From Sulfurivermis fontis (GTDB lineage Bacteria > Pseudomonadota > Gammaproteobacteria > Thiohalomonadales > Thiohalomonadaceae): a stretch of DNA of 64,000 bases. Every line of letters starts with the position of its first letter. Positions within the stretch are counted from its first letter, which is position 1. Shown piece after piece: positions 1-9,935 of this stretch. The stretch covers positions 922,501 to 986,500 of the forward strand of contig NZ_AP018724.1 in the NCBI RefSeq assembly GCF_004001245.1, given 5' to 3'. Under the pieces are notes generated by a model. It searched no databases. It was not told where the DNA came from and worked only from the letters and a program-made list of their open reading frames with translations. A program made the translations under genes and the position numbers.

Positions 1-259
1 TGTCGCCTATATCCATATGGCAAAAATTATGCCACTGAAGAGAATCTGTTATTTGTTTTTAACATGTTGATATGTATGCATTTTATGGTGTGTCCTTGAG
101 GGTTGCAAAACTGCCTGGCATGTCAGTTTTTCTTGTGTCATGACGGTATGTGACATCCGGACGTGTCACATTCTCCCTACCCATGTGACAACATAGGTAA
201 TCGAGGGCACATGTGCTATATTTCGCGCCGTCTGTGGCCCTAGGGGTCATGCGCATATC
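1..259. other. Leader upstream of tRNA pair, no gene seen
   Basis: No convincing coding frame is visible here. The stretch is AT-richer than the rest of the window. It carries a short inverted repeat, GTGACA at 150-155 with TGTCAC at 164-169, and a possible -10 element (TATATT, about 219-224) followed by a GC-rich discriminator before the tRNA. A tRNA promoter here is an inference. Confidence 0.4.
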
Positions 260-335
<76 letters not shown>

Positions 336-372
336 GCTCATTCCGCCACCCCAGTTGGCACTTCCCTTCCTT

Positions 373-449
373 GCCCCGGTAGCTCAGCTGGATAGAGCGG
401 TCCCCTCCTAAGGGACAGGTCGTACGTTCAAATCGTATCCGGGGCGCCA
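373..449 (+). tRNA. tRNA-Arg (anticodon CCT)
   Basis: The acceptor stem GCCCCGG pairs perfectly with CCGGGGC. The anticodon stem is GTCCC/GGGAC around loop CTCCTAA, giving anticodon CCT, which reads the rare arginine codon AGG. The T-loop is TTCAAAT and the CCA end is encoded. It follows tRNA-Ala closely. The 175 bp between it and the flgB promoter hold no gene. Confidence 0.95.
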
Positions 450-623
450 AACCCCCGGCGTTGCCATTTCTCCATCTCTTTGCGTCGGATATTTGACGCA
501 TCACTCCCATCTTCCTAAGTTTTCGATACAGCTTTCTGTATGGGACGGCAATTTTTTGCCGCTTTGCCGCTCCAGTATGGCAGTGATAATCATATCTTGT
601 TGAATATATTTGTGTAATTATCA

Positions 624-639
624 TGGCACGGGTGTTGCT
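624..639 (+). promoter_or_regulatory. Sigma-54 promoter of the flgB operon
   Basis: The sequence TGGCACGGGTGTTGCT matches the sigma-54 consensus TGGCACG-N4-TTGCW, with GG at 625-626 and GC at 637-638 separated by exactly 10 bp. Transcription would begin near 650, and a GGAGG-like ribosome site precedes the flgB ATG at 676. This fits FleQ/FlrA-type control of hook-basal-body genes. Confidence 0.9.
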
Positions 640-675
640 TGGGATGGGCAGGAGTGGAATCGCGGAGGTTTGCCC

Positions 676-1074
676 ATGCCAGCCCATATCGACAGCTTTT
701 TAGGTGTTCATGAAGCCGCACTGCGTCTGCGTGCGGCGCGCTCGGAGGTGATTGCCTCCAATCTGGCCAATGCCGACACCCCCAACTACCTGGCGCGCGA
801 CATCGATTTCAAGGCGGTATTGAGCGAATACCAGGGGACGGCAGGGGGGGCGGCCATGCAGATCACACACAGCCGCCATCTCAGCGCCAGCGGCGGTGTC
901 GCTGCGCCGGAATTGCTGTACCGCGAGCCGACCCAGCCGGCGGTGGACGGCAACACCGTCGACTCACAGGTGGAGAAGGCCGCCTTCATGGAAAACGCCC
1001 TGCAGTATCAGGCCACGCTGCGCTTCATTGACGGCAGCATCAAGACGCTGCGCACGGCCATCCGAGGAGACTGA
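676..1074 (+). CDS. flgB: Flagellar proximal rod protein FlgB
   Basis: FlgB is a subunit of the periplasmic rod that carries torque from the MS ring to the hook. The 132-residue length is normal for the family. The N-terminus holds the rod signature ASNLANADTPNY, and the C-terminal helix (KAAFMENALQYQATLRF) is the usual coiled-coil partner. The frame is open from 610, but the ATG at 676 is chosen because GGAGGT lies just upstream and because 610 falls before the sigma-54 core promoter. It is the first gene of the flgBCDEFGHIJKL cluster and is followed 2 bp later by flgC. Confidence 0.95.
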   Translation: MPAHIDSFLGVHEAALRLRAARSEVIASNLANADTPNYLARDIDFKAVLSEYQGTAGGAAMQITHSRHLSASGGVAAPELLYREPTQPAVDGNTVDSQVEKAAFMENALQYQATLRFIDGSIKTLRTAIRGD

Positions 1075-1076
1075 TC

Positions 1077-1496
1077 ATGTCCATGTTCAAGGTATTCGAT
1101 ATCGCCGGCTCGGCCATGAGTGCACAAAGCCTGCGCCTCAATGTCACCGCGAGCAACCTGGCCAATGCCAACAGCGTCAGCAGCAGCATCGATGAGACCT
1201 ATCGCGCGCGGCAGCCGGTCTTCGCGGCCATGCTGAGTGAGGCGGGGCAGGGCGGAGAGCCGGATGCCGTCGGTGTACAGGTGCGCGGAATCGTCGAGAG
1301 CCAGGCACCGTTGCAGCGGCAGTATCGGCCGGATCATCCGCTGGCCGATGAAAACGGCTATGTGTACATGCCCAATGTGAACGTGGTGGAGGAGATGGCC
1401 AACATGATCTCCGCCTCGCGCTCGTACCAGACCAATGTGGAAGTGGTCAACACGGCCAAGCAGTTGATGATGCGCACGTTGACCATGGGGCAGTAA
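1077..1496 (+). CDS. flgC: Flagellar proximal rod protein FlgC
   Basis: FlgC is a second proximal rod subunit. The 139-residue protein has the N-terminal ASNLANANS motif and a C-terminal helix beginning VNVVEEMANMISASRSYQTN, both typical of rod and hook axial proteins. A GAGGAG-like ribosome site overlaps the flgB stop region, so translation is probably coupled to flgB. Nothing is missing compared with family members. Confidence 0.95.
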   Translation: MSMFKVFDIAGSAMSAQSLRLNVTASNLANANSVSSSIDETYRARQPVFAAMLSEAGQGGEPDAVGVQVRGIVESQAPLQRQYRPDHPLADENGYVYMPNVNVVEEMANMISASRSYQTNVEVVNTAKQLMMRTLTMGQ

Positions 1497-1514
1497 GCCT
1501 GAGGAATAGGGAAA

Positions 1515-2189
1515 ATGTCCAGCGTAAACAACAATGTTGAACTGCTCGATAGCCTCGGCCTGTGGCGCCAGGAGACGAAGGATAAGGTCGGTAATGAACT
1601 GGGTGCCGACGACTTCATGAAGCTGATGATCGCGCAAATGCAGAACCAGAATCCCATGGACCCCATGGATAATGGTGACTTCATCGCGCAGTTGGCGCAG
1701 TTCAGCTCGACATCCGGCATACAGGATCTGAACGCATCGTTTACCGGACTGGCGGAATCTTTGCAGTCCTATCAAGCCTTGCAGGCTTCGGGGCTGGTAG
1801 GGCGTAGCGTGCTGATTATGTCGGATAGTGCCCAGCTCAACTCCGGCGGCAACATCAGTGGGATGATCAGTCTCGAAGCCACCACGCCGCAGCTCACCGT
1901 GGGTATCTATGACCAGAGTGGCGCGTTGGTTCGGCGCATGCCGATGGGTATGCAGTCGGAGGGGATGGTCTCCTTTCACTGGGACGGCATCGCCGACGAC
2001 GGTAGTGCCGTGCCGGAAGGTGTGTATGAGGTGCGTGCCGAGGCGTTGATCGAGGGCAAAATGACGGCAATGGGCACATTGATTTACAACGATGTCGAAA
2101 GCGTGAGCATCTCTTCACGCGGTGGCGTTCTGCTCAACCTCGCAGGGGTGGGGACGGTGGATCTTTCCAAGGTTTATCAGATCAAGTAA
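1515..2189 (+). CDS. flgD: Hook assembly scaffold FlgD
   Basis: FlgD caps the growing hook and directs FlgE polymerisation, then leaves. The 224 residues show the conserved N-terminal block DDFMKLMIAQMQNQNPMDP followed by DNGDFIAQLAQFS (about residues 34-75). The C-terminal half has the FlgD immunoglobulin-like domain (DGIADDGSAVPEGVYEV). It sits between flgC and flgE, as in most gammaproteobacteria. Confidence 0.95.
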   Translation: MSSVNNNVELLDSLGLWRQETKDKVGNELGADDFMKLMIAQMQNQNPMDPMDNGDFIAQLAQFSSTSGIQDLNASFTGLAESLQSYQALQASGLVGRSVLIMSDSAQLNSGGNISGMISLEATTPQLTVGIYDQSGALVRRMPMGMQSEGMVSFHWDGIADDGSAVPEGVYEVRAEALIEGKMTAMGTLIYNDVESVSISSRGGVLLNLAGVGTVDLSKVYQIK

Positions 2190-2210
2190 GCGGCGACAGG
2201 AGAACATATC

Positions 2211-3476
2211 ATGGCATTCCAGACAGCACTGAGTGGTTTGAACGCGGCATCCGGCAACCTGAACGTGACTGGGCACAATATCGCCAACGCCAGTACCACC
2301 GGCTTCAAGAAGTCGCGCGCCGACTTTGCCGACGTGTACGCGGTGAGCTTCGGCGGCGTCAGCAAGACAGCTACCGGCAGCGGTGTGCGTCTGGCCAGCG
2401 TGACCCAGCAGTTTACCCAGGGCAATATCGACTTCACCGACAACAACCTGGACCTGGCCATCAGCGGCGAGGGGTTCTTCGTCCTCAACGACAATGGCAC
2501 CTTTCTGTATAGCCGCGCCGGCAACTTCTCGGTGGACCGTGATGGCTATGTGGTGAATGCGCATGGTCAGCGCGTGCAGCAATACGCTGTCGACCCCAAT
2601 ACCGGTATCGTCAGCAATTTCACACCCACGGACCTGCAGCTCAACCTTGGTGCCAACCCTGCCTCGCCGACGACGCGCATCGATATCAACGTCAATCTGG
2701 ACGCAGGTGTAACGCCCATCGATTCCACTGCCTATCCGGCCCTGGTTGCCGCGCCGGTCCCGGATCCGAATACCTACAACTTTTCCACCACCACCACCAT
2801 CTATGACTCACTCGGTGTGACCCATGAGGCCACATTGTACTTCCGTAAGGATGACACCATGCCGGCAAACGAGTGGGAGGCAACCTTGGCGATCACCGAT
2901 ATCGACGGCACGATCAATGTGATGGATACCGTCACTGTGCAATTCAGCAGTAACGGCACCCTGTTGACCACCGGTGATCAGGACTTTCTGGCGACATCCG
3001 GTCCTTGGACACCCTCCACCGGTGCCGCGCCTTTTACCACATTTGATATCAACTTCGCCGGTAGTACCCAGTTCGGGGCCAATTCGGCGGTCAACGCCCT
3101 GAGCCAGGATGGTTATACCACCGGCCGCCTGAGCGGCATTTCGGTGGATTCCAACGGCGTATTGTTCGCGCGTTACACCAATGGTCAGTCGTCCACGGTA
3201 GGCGCTATCGCCATGGCGCGTTTCAGCAACCCGAACGGGCTGCAGCAGGTGGGGGATACCAATTGGGCGGCGACGTTCGAGTCCGGTGATGTGCTGCCGG
3301 GTCAGGCAGGAACGGGCACCTTCGGCCAGATTCAGTCCGGGGCATTGGAAGCATCCAACGTGGATATCTCCAAGCAGTTGGTGAACATGATCATCGCGCA
3401 GCGCGACTTCCAGGCTAACGCCAAGATGATTACCACCGAGGATCAGGTGACGCAGACCATCATCAATATTCGATAA
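2211..3476 (+). CDS. flgE: Flagellar hook protein FlgE
   Basis: FlgE polymerises into the flexible hook. The 421 residues start with the axial N-terminal helix (SGLNAASGNLNVTGHNIANA) and end with the axial C-terminal helix (VNMIIAQRDFQANAKMIT). The middle contains the variable surface domains. A ribosome site, GGAGAAC, precedes the ATG. After the stop, an 8-bp hairpin (GGGCGGGC/GCCCGCCC, about 3490-3508) without a T-run could partly attenuate or stabilise the message before flgF. Confidence 0.95.
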   Translation: MAFQTALSGLNAASGNLNVTGHNIANASTTGFKKSRADFADVYAVSFGGVSKTATGSGVRLASVTQQFTQGNIDFTDNNLDLAISGEGFFVLNDNGTFLYSRAGNFSVDRDGYVVNAHGQRVQQYAVDPNTGIVSNFTPTDLQLNLGANPASPTTRIDINVNLDAGVTPIDSTAYPALVAAPVPDPNTYNFSTTTTIYDSLGVTHEATLYFRKDDTMPANEWEATLAITDIDGTINVMDTVTVQFSSNGTLLTTGDQDFLATSGPWTPSTGAAPFTTFDINFAGSTQFGANSAVNALSQDGYTTGRLSGISVDSNGVLFARYTNGQSSTVGAIAMARFSNPNGLQQVGDTNWAATFESGDVLPGQAGTGTFGQIQSGALEASNVDISKQLVNMIIAQRDFQANAKMITTEDQVTQTIINIR

Positions 3477-3528
3477 GTAAAACGACATAGGGCGGGCATG
3501 GCCCGCCCCATGGAGTGAGGTATAGACC

Positions 3529-4272
3529 ATGGACCGTATGCTCTATCTGTCGATGAACGGCGCGAGCCAGATCATGCAGGCGCAGGCGATCACCACCAAT
3601 AATCTGGCAAACGTCTCGACCACGGGATTCAAGGCCGATCTGGCCCAGTTCCGCAGCATGCCGGTGTTCGGGCCGGGCATGCCGTCCCGGGTCTACGCCA
3701 TGACCGAGCGTCCGGGGACCGATCTGTCCAGCGGTGCGCACAACCATACCGGCCGCGAACTGGACATGGCGGTGCGCGGCGACGGTTGGATTGCGGTGCA
3801 AGCGCCGGACGGCAGCGAGGCCTATACGCGGGCGGGTGATTTGCATATTTCCAGTGCCGGTTTGCTGGTGAACGGGGCCGGCCATCCCATCCTGGGCGAC
3901 AATGGCGGCCCCATCGCCATACCGCCCTACGAGAAGATCGATATCGCCACCGACGGCACTATCACTATCCGCCCGCTGGGACAGCAGGCCAATGTGCTGG
4001 CGCAGGTGGAGCGCATCAAGCTGGTGTTGCCAGAGGATGGTCAGCTCACCAAGGGCGAGGATGGACTGATGCGCCTGAAGGGAGGCGGGGTGCTGCCGCC
4101 CGACGCTTCGGTGCAGTTGGTGTCCGGTGTACTGGAAACCAGCAATGTCAGCGTGGTGGACTCCATGGTGCGTCTCATCGAGTTGTCCCGCCAGTATGAA
4201 ACCCAGGTCAAGATGATGAACACGGCCAAGGAAAACGACGCCAGCTCGGATCGTCTGATGCAGCTGGCATAG
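3529..4272 (+). CDS. flgF: Proximal rod protein FlgF
   Basis: FlgF is a rod subunit of 247 residues. It carries the axial signature [20 protein letters not shown] near the N-terminus, the FlgF/FlgG core with a GDGWIAVQ segment, and a C-terminal axial helix (VDSMVRLIELSRQYETQVKM). It is shorter than the neighbouring FlgG, which separates the two paralogues. The ATG follows a GAGTGAGG ribosome site downstream of the hairpin after flgE. Confidence 0.94.
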   Translation: MDRMLYLSMNGASQIMQAQAITTNNLANVSTTGFKADLAQFRSMPVFGPGMPSRVYAMTERPGTDLSSGAHNHTGRELDMAVRGDGWIAVQAPDGSEAYTRAGDLHISSAGLLVNGAGHPILGDNGGPIAIPPYEKIDIATDGTITIRPLGQQANVLAQVERIKLVLPEDGQLTKGEDGLMRLKGGGVLPPDASVQLVSGVLETSNVSVVDSMVRLIELSRQYETQVKMMNTAKENDASSDRLMQLA

Positions 4273-4334
4273 CTCTTGCTGTAAGTGTGGTAGGCGTCAA
4301 AGTTCAGGCGCACACGACTTGAGAGGTAAGCATC

Positions 4335-5120
4335 ATGAATCCGGCACTGTGGATCGCAAAAACCGGCCTGGAGGCGCAGCAGACCCGCTTGGGTGTGGTC
4401 TCCAACAATCTGGCCAACGTCAGTACCACGGGCTTCAAGCGCGACCGCGCTGTTTTCGAGGATCTGTTGTACCAGACCGTGCGCCAGCCCGGCGCCCAGT
4501 CCAGCCAGGATACGACTCTGCCGTCCGGCCTGATGCGCGGTACCGGTGTGCGTACCGTCGCCACTGAGAAGTTGCACACGCAGGGCAATATCGTGCAGAC
4601 CAACAATTCGCTGGACGTGGCCATCCAGGGGCGCGGTATGTTCCAGGTCTTGCGTCCGGACGGCACGCTGGCCTACACCCGTGACGGTACCTTCCAGATG
4701 GATGCCCAGGGACAGTTGGTGAATTCCGGCGGCTATCTGATCCAGCCCGGTATCACCATTCCCACGGATGCCCAGTCGATCTCCATCGGCAGTGATGGCG
4801 TGGTGAGCGTGCAGATTGCCGGCCAGGCCGCGCCCACTCAGGTGGGCAGCATCCAGCTGGCCGATTTCATCAATCCTTCCGGTCTGCAGCCTATCGGCGA
4901 AAACCTGTTCGTGGAAACCGCTTCCAGCGGTGCTCCCCAGTTGGGTACCCCTGGCCTGAACGGTCTCGGCACGGTGATCCAGGGCTCGCTGGAAACCTCC
5001 AACGTCAATGTGGTGGAGGAAATGGTGAACATGATCGAAACGCAGCGCGCCTACGAGATCAACTCCAAGGCGATCTCCACGGCGGACCAGATGCTGCAGT
5101 ACCTGAACAACAACACCTAA
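4335..5120 (+). CDS. flgG: Distal rod protein FlgG
   Basis: FlgG forms the distal rod that crosses the peptidoglycan and outer membrane. The 261-residue length is characteristic. Motifs are [20 protein letters not shown] near the N-terminus, [14 protein letters not shown] in the middle, and a C-terminal [20 protein letters not shown] block that is a near-signature of FlgG. It directly precedes the L- and P-ring genes, as expected. Confidence 0.96.
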   Translation: MNPALWIAKTGLEAQQTRLGVVSNNLANVSTTGFKRDRAVFEDLLYQTVRQPGAQSSQDTTLPSGLMRGTGVRTVATEKLHTQGNIVQTNNSLDVAIQGRGMFQVLRPDGTLAYTRDGTFQMDAQGQLVNSGGYLIQPGITIPTDAQSISIGSDGVVSVQIAGQAAPTQVGSIQLADFINPSGLQPIGENLFVETASSGAPQLGTPGLNGLGTVIQGSLETSNVNVVEEMVNMIETQRAYEINSKAISTADQMLQYLNNNT

Positions 5121-5146
5121 GCGCGCGGAGCCTACGGGAGTACATC

Positions 5147-5821
5147 ATGAAAACTCTGCTTGCCATCATCGCCAGCGTCACCGCGCTGTCCGGCTGTGCC
5201 ACCATCGATCCGCCAGCACGCGACCCAGCCTATGCGCCCACCATGCCGGTGGCTCCGGTGTCGGCGCAGGACAACAACGGCGCCATTTACCAGCCGGTGA
5301 ACGGCCTGGCACTGTTCGAGGACGTGCGTGCACACCGCGTTGGCGACATACTTACCGTGCAACTGGTGGAAAAAACCAATGCCAGCAAGAAGGCGGCCAC
5401 CAGTACCTCCAAGGATCAGGACATCAGCCTGGGGGTGACCGATGTGTTCGGTGGTCCGGTGAGCGTCAATGGCCGCAATCCGTTGACTGCGTCGGTCAGC
5501 GGCAGTCGTGACTTCAGCGGTGACGGTGCCAGCAGCCAGAGCAACACCTTGACCGGCAATATTTCCGTAACCATCGCCGAGGTGTTGCCCAACGGCAACA
5601 TGATCGTGCGCGGCGAGAAGGTACTCACTATCAATCAGGGCGATGAATTCATCCGTATCGCCGGTATCGTGCGCCCGGTGGATGTCAGCCCGGACAACAC
5701 CGTGCTGTCCACCAAGATAGCCAATGCCGAGATTACCTATGGCGGCCGCGGCACTCTGGCCGACTCCAACCGCAAGGGTTGGTTGGCACGCTTCTTTGAC
5801 AGCCCGCTGTGGCCGTTCTGA
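5147..5821 (+). CDS. flgH: Flagellar L-ring lipoprotein FlgH
   Basis: FlgH forms the outer-membrane L-ring bushing around the rod. The 224-residue protein has a lipoprotein signal peptide with lipobox LSGC (Cys about residue 18). The conserved FlgH body includes [18 protein letters not shown] and a C-terminal block around [19 protein letters not shown]. It is followed by flgI after 11 bp. Confidence 0.95.
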   Translation: MKTLLAIIASVTALSGCATIDPPARDPAYAPTMPVAPVSAQDNNGAIYQPVNGLALFEDVRAHRVGDILTVQLVEKTNASKKAATSTSKDQDISLGVTDVFGGPVSVNGRNPLTASVSGSRDFSGDGASSQSNTLTGNISVTIAEVLPNGNMIVRGEKVLTINQGDEFIRIAGIVRPVDVSPDNTVLSTKIANAEITYGGRGTLADSNRKGWLARFFDSPLWPF

Positions 5822-5832
5822 GGAAGACCATC

Positions 5833-6936
5833 ATGAAACTCAGACACCTTGCCATTCTTGCCCTGACCCTGCTCCTCCCCGTGGCGGCACAGGCCGAGCG
5901 CATCAAGGATCTCGCCGCCGTGGCCGGTGTGCGCAGCAACCAGCTGATCGGTTATGGCCTGGTGGTCGGCCTCGACGGGACCGGTGACCAAACCAGTCAG
6001 ACCCCTTTCACTGTGCAGAGCTTGAAGAGCATGCTCGCGCAGCTGGGCATCACGGTTCCGGCCAACGTCAATCCGCAGCTGAAGAATGTGGCGGCCGTGA
6101 TGGTCAGTGCCGAGTTGCCGCCCTTTGCCAAGCCGGGCCAGACCATCGACATCACCGTCTCCTCTATCGGCAATGCCAAGAGCCTGCGCGGCGGCACGCT
6201 GCTGATGACGCCGCTCAAGGGCGCCGACGGACAGGTCTATGCCATCGCCCAGGGCAATCTTGTCGTCGGTGGGTTCGGCGCCTCGGCCAAGGACGGTTCC
6301 AAGATCACCGTCAATGTCCCCAGCGTGGGGCGCGTTCCCAACGGCGCCTCCGTCGAGCGTGCGGTGAACAATCCGTTTGCGGTGGGCACCAGCCTGTACC
6401 TCAATCTGCACACGGCCGATTTCACCACGGCCACCCGTCTGGCCCAGGCGATTAACGATGTCATCGGCCCCGGTACCGCCGAGCCGGCCGACGCCACTTC
6501 GGTGCGCGTCAATGCGCCGCGCGATGCCGCCCAGCGGGTGTCTTTCGTGTCCCTGCTGGAGAATATCGAGCTGCAGCCGGGCGAGGCGGCCGCGAAGGTG
6601 GTGGTCAACTCGCGTACCGGTACCGTGGTCATCGGTCAGAACGTGCGTGTCAGTTCCGCCGCCGTGGCCCACGGCAGCCTGACCGTGACCATTACCGAAG
6701 GGGCGACCGTCAGTCAGCCGGCGCCCATGGCCGGGGGGCAGACAGCAGTAGTTCCCGCATCGGACATTGCGATCAAGGAAGAATCGGATCGCATGTTCCT
6801 GTTCAATCCCGGCGTCACCCTGGATGAAATCGTCCGTGCCGTGAATCAGGTGGGTGCCGCGCCGGGCGATCTGGTCGCAATTCTGGAGGCGCTCAAGCAG
6901 GCCGGCGCGCTGCGCGCAGAGCTGCTGGTGATCTAG
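5833..6936 (+). CDS. flgI: Flagellar P-ring protein FlgI
   Basis: FlgI forms the periplasmic P-ring. The frame is open from 5809, but the ATG at 5833 is preferred because it gives a clean signal peptide ([20 protein letters not shown]) and follows GAGGAAG in the overlap with flgH. The mature part starts with the family block [20 protein letters not shown], followed by GLDGTGDQT. The predicted 367 residues are full length. Confidence 0.95.
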   Translation: MKLRHLAILALTLLLPVAAQAERIKDLAAVAGVRSNQLIGYGLVVGLDGTGDQTSQTPFTVQSLKSMLAQLGITVPANVNPQLKNVAAVMVSAELPPFAKPGQTIDITVSSIGNAKSLRGGTLLMTPLKGADGQVYAIAQGNLVVGGFGASAKDGSKITVNVPSVGRVPNGASVERAVNNPFAVGTSLYLNLHTADFTTATRLAQAINDVIGPGTAEPADATSVRVNAPRDAAQRVSFVSLLENIELQPGEAAAKVVVNSRTGTVVIGQNVRVSSAAVAHGSLTVTITEGATVSQPAPMAGGQTAVVPASDIAIKEESDRMFLFNPGVTLDEIVRAVNQVGAAPGDLVAILEALKQAGALRAELLVI

Positions 6937-6945
6937 GTGCGCATC

Positions 6946-7884
6946 ATGGCCGCCGCGCTGAATTCCGCCGCCGTCTACACCGACTTTCAGGGGCTGACCG
7001 CCCTGAAGGCGGAGGCGCGCGAGCAGTCGCCGGAGGTACTCAAGGCGGTCGCCAAGCAGTTCGAGGCCCTGTTCCTACAGATGATGCTGAAGAGCATGCG
7101 CGAGGCCAGCGAGGGCGATCCGCTGTTCGACGGCGAGCAGGCCGAGCTCTACCGCGACATGTATGACAAGCAGTTGTCGCTGGACATGGCCGAGAAGGGC
7201 ATCGGTCTGGCGGATGTGCTGGTAAGGCAGTTGCAGATGAGGGCACCGGACACGGCCGCGGCGGGCGCAATGGCCATGCCGCAGCGCCAGGGCAGCACCT
7301 TCACACGCATCGAAACACAAAGTCCGCAGGTGGCACCGTCTGTGGGCAAGGCCGCGCCGGTGAGCATGGACGAGGTCTCCGCATCGCCGGAGGCCTTCAT
7401 CCGCCGGCTGTGGCCCCTGGCCGAGAAGGCCGCCGCCAAGATCGGCGCCTCGCCCGAGGCACTGCTGGCCCAGGCAGCGCTGGAGACCGGCTGGGGCAAG
7501 GCCATCATTCGTCATCCCGATGGCAGCAGCAGCCACAACCTGTTCAACATCAAGGCGGACCGGCGCTGGGATGGCGAGAGCGTGGCCAAGTCCACGTTGG
7601 AGTACCGCGACGGTGTCGCCGCCAAGGAGGTGGCCCGTTTCCGTGCCTACGACTCCTTCGAGGCCAGTTTTGACGACTATGTGAACTTCCTGCAATCCAA
7701 CCCGCGCTACGCCGAGGCGCTACGCCGTACCGACGATCCGAAGCAGTTCGTGCGCGCCTTGCAGGATGCCGGCTATGCCACCGACCCGGCCTACGCCCGC
7801 AAGATCGGCAATATCCTGGACCGTGGCGTGGTGGCCGATGCGGCGGCTGCCCTAAAGAGTCCGGGCGAGGGGACGCTATCATGA
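6946..7884 (+). CDS. flgJ: Peptidoglycan hydrolase / rod cap FlgJ
   Basis: FlgJ is a dual-domain protein. The N-terminal rod-binding domain (EVAKQFEALFLQMML-like block and the EKGIGLADVLVRQL helix) caps the rod. The C-terminal domain is a glucosaminidase-type muramidase (ALLAQAALETGWGKAI) that opens the cell wall for the rod. Translation could start at the GTG at 6937, which directly abuts the flgI stop, or at the ATG at 6946; the ATG is chosen here. The two-domain form (about 312 residues) is the gamma/betaproteobacterial type. Confidence 0.93.
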   Translation: MAAALNSAAVYTDFQGLTALKAEAREQSPEVLKAVAKQFEALFLQMMLKSMREASEGDPLFDGEQAELYRDMYDKQLSLDMAEKGIGLADVLVRQLQMRAPDTAAAGAMAMPQRQGSTFTRIETQSPQVAPSVGKAAPVSMDEVSASPEAFIRRLWPLAEKAAAKIGASPEALLAQAALETGWGKAIIRHPDGSSSHNLFNIKADRRWDGESVAKSTLEYRDGVAAKEVARFRAYDSFEASFDDYVNFLQSNPRYAEALRRTDDPKQFVRALQDAGYATDPAYARKIGNILDRGVVADAAAALKSPGEGTLS

Positions 7885-7956
7885 CCGGAGCATGGACCAT
7901 GGCATACATCGACGCGCATCCATATGACAGTCTGACCGCGGGCCGGGAGGTGTGCC

Positions 7957-9933
7957 ATGGCTGATATCATGAGTACGGCGGTATCCGGCCTGCTGGCCTT
8001 CCAGCGTTCGTTGGCTACCACCAGTCACAATATTTCCAACGTAAATACCGAGGGTTACAGTCGCCAGCGTACCAACCTGTCGACCCGCATCCCGGAACCC
8101 ACTGGAGCCGGTTTCATCGGCACCGGCGTGAAGGTTTCCAGTGTCGAGCGGCTGTACGATCAGTTCCTGTCGGATCAGTTGCGTACCTACACCTCCAACC
8201 TGACCAGGCTGGACGCCTTCCACAAGATGTCTTCCCAGGTGGACAACCTGCTGGCCGATGCCAACGCCGGTCTGGCGCCCTCCTTGCAGCAGTTCTTCAA
8301 CGCGCTGCAGGGCGTGGCAGACAATCCGTCCTCCATTCCGGCGCGCGAGGTGTTGCTCAGCCAGGCCGAGTCGCTCGCGCATCGTTTCCAGACCATCGAC
8401 CAGCGCCTGGCCTCCCTGCGCGACGCAGTGAACACCTCCGTCAGCAATACCGTCAACGACATCAATACCCTGAGCAAGTCCATCGCCGGCATCAACCAGA
8501 GCATCGTGCTCGCCATGGCGCAGAGCGGCGGCCAGCAGCCCAATGACCTGCTCGATCAGCGCGACCTGCTCATCCGCCAGTTGGCCGAGCGTGTGCCGGT
8601 GACCACGGTGATGCAGGACAACGGCGCCATGAACGTGTTCATCGGCAACGGCCAGGTGATGGTGCTGGGCATGGATTACAACCAGCTCGATGTCGTTCCC
8701 AGCGACTATGACTCCTTCACCCTGCGCGTGGCCCTGACCACCAGCGCCGGCCCGGGCCCGGATGTGACCGATTTTCTCAATGGCGGCACCATCGGCGGCC
8801 TGCTGTCCTTCCGCCAGGAGGTGCTGGAGCCGGCACAGAACGCCCTCGGCCGCATCGCCATCGGCCTGGCGGAATCCATCAATGCCCAGCATCGCCAGGG
8901 CCTGGACCTGAACAACGAGCTGGGCCTGGATTTCTTCGGCTTCGGCGGTGTCACCGCGCTGGCCACCGCGGCCGCCAGCAGCCGCAATACCGGCACGGCG
9001 GAAATTACCTACACCATCACCGATGTCAGCGCGCTGACTGCCAGCGACTATCGCATCACTACTGCCGATGGCGTCAATTACACCCTGACACGTCTCAGCG
9101 ACAACCAGGTCATCGGCACCTATGCCCCCGGCGCCTATCCCGCCACCATCGACGTGCCGAGCGAGGGCTTTTCCTTCACGCTGGACAGTGCCGCCAATGC
9201 CGGCGATAGCTTCGAACTGCGCCCGACCCGTTCCGCGGCGCGCGACATCTCCCTGCTCATCGACGACACCAAACGCATCGCCGCCGGCGCGCCGCTGCGC
9301 GCCACCGAGTCCATCACCAACCTGGGCAGCGCCCAGCTGAACAAGCTGGACACCACGGCGGGTAGCACGACCGATCTGGCGGCGGTGCTTGCCGGCGGTG
9401 CGGTGACCATGACTTACGACGACACCATCCCCGGCTACACCCTGGGCGGCGCGCTGGCCGGCACGCTGGCCTATGATCCGGCCACCGAGAGCGCGGGCAA
9501 GAGCTTCGACCTTGGCGCCATCGATCCGGCCTACGCCGGCATCACCTTCCGCCTGTCCGGCGTACCGCTGGCGGGCGACAGCTTCACCATCGGCCCGAAC
9601 TACGACGGCGTTGGCGACAACGGCAATGCCCTCAAGCTCGCGGCACTGGACGGCACACCGATCATCGCCGGCGGCACCACCACCTTTCAGACCGCCTACG
9701 GTCAGATGGTATCCCAGGTCGGCGCCAGAACCCATCAGGCCAGCATCGACCTGGGGGCGCAGCAGACCATGGTGACCCAGGCCGAGATGGCGCTGGAATC
9801 GGTCTCGGGTGTGAATCTGGATGAGGAGGCCGCCAACATGCTGCGCTTCCAGCAGGCCTATCAGGCCAATGCCCAGATCATCAATATCGCCCAGTCCCTG
9901 TTCGACACCCTGCTCAATGCGGTGAGGAGATAG
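7957..9933 (+). CDS. flgK: Hook-filament junction protein FlgK (HAP1)
   Basis: FlgK is the first junction protein between hook and filament. It has 658 residues, somewhat longer than enterobacterial FlgK because of an expanded central surface domain. The N-terminal axial block (SLATTSHNISNVNTEGYSRQ) and C-terminal block (ANMLRFQQAYQANAQIINIA) are clear. A GGGAGGTG ribosome site precedes the ATG. It is followed 2 bp later by flgL. Confidence 0.95.
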   Translation: MADIMSTAVSGLLAFQRSLATTSHNISNVNTEGYSRQRTNLSTRIPEPTGAGFIGTGVKVSSVERLYDQFLSDQLRTYTSNLTRLDAFHKMSSQVDNLLADANAGLAPSLQQFFNALQGVADNPSSIPAREVLLSQAESLAHRFQTIDQRLASLRDAVNTSVSNTVNDINTLSKSIAGINQSIVLAMAQSGGQQPNDLLDQRDLLIRQLAERVPVTTVMQDNGAMNVFIGNGQVMVLGMDYNQLDVVPSDYDSFTLRVALTTSAGPGPDVTDFLNGGTIGGLLSFRQEVLEPAQNALGRIAIGLAESINAQHRQGLDLNNELGLDFFGFGGVTALATAAASSRNTGTAEITYTITDVSALTASDYRITTADGVNYTLTRLSDNQVIGTYAPGAYPATIDVPSEGFSFTLDSAANAGDSFELRPTRSAARDISLLIDDTKRIAAGAPLRATESITNLGSAQLNKLDTTAGSTTDLAAVLAGGAVTMTYDDTIPGYTLGGALAGTLAYDPATESAGKSFDLGAIDPAYAGITFRLSGVPLAGDSFTIGPNYDGVGDNGNALKLAALDGTPIIAGGTTTFQTAYGQMVSQVGARTHQASIDLGAQQTMVTQAEMALESVSGVNLDEEAANMLRFQQAYQANAQIINIAQSLFDTLLNAVRR

Positions 9934-9935
9934 TC

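Noticed and set aside
610-675. N-terminal extension of flgB from ATG 610
   Set aside because: It would begin upstream of the sigma-54 -24 element and adds residues absent from the family.
7879-9735. 618-codon open frame on the minus strand opposite flgK
   Set aside because: It mirrors the codon phase of flgK and has low-complexity Gly/His/Ala composition. FlgK on the plus strand is certain.
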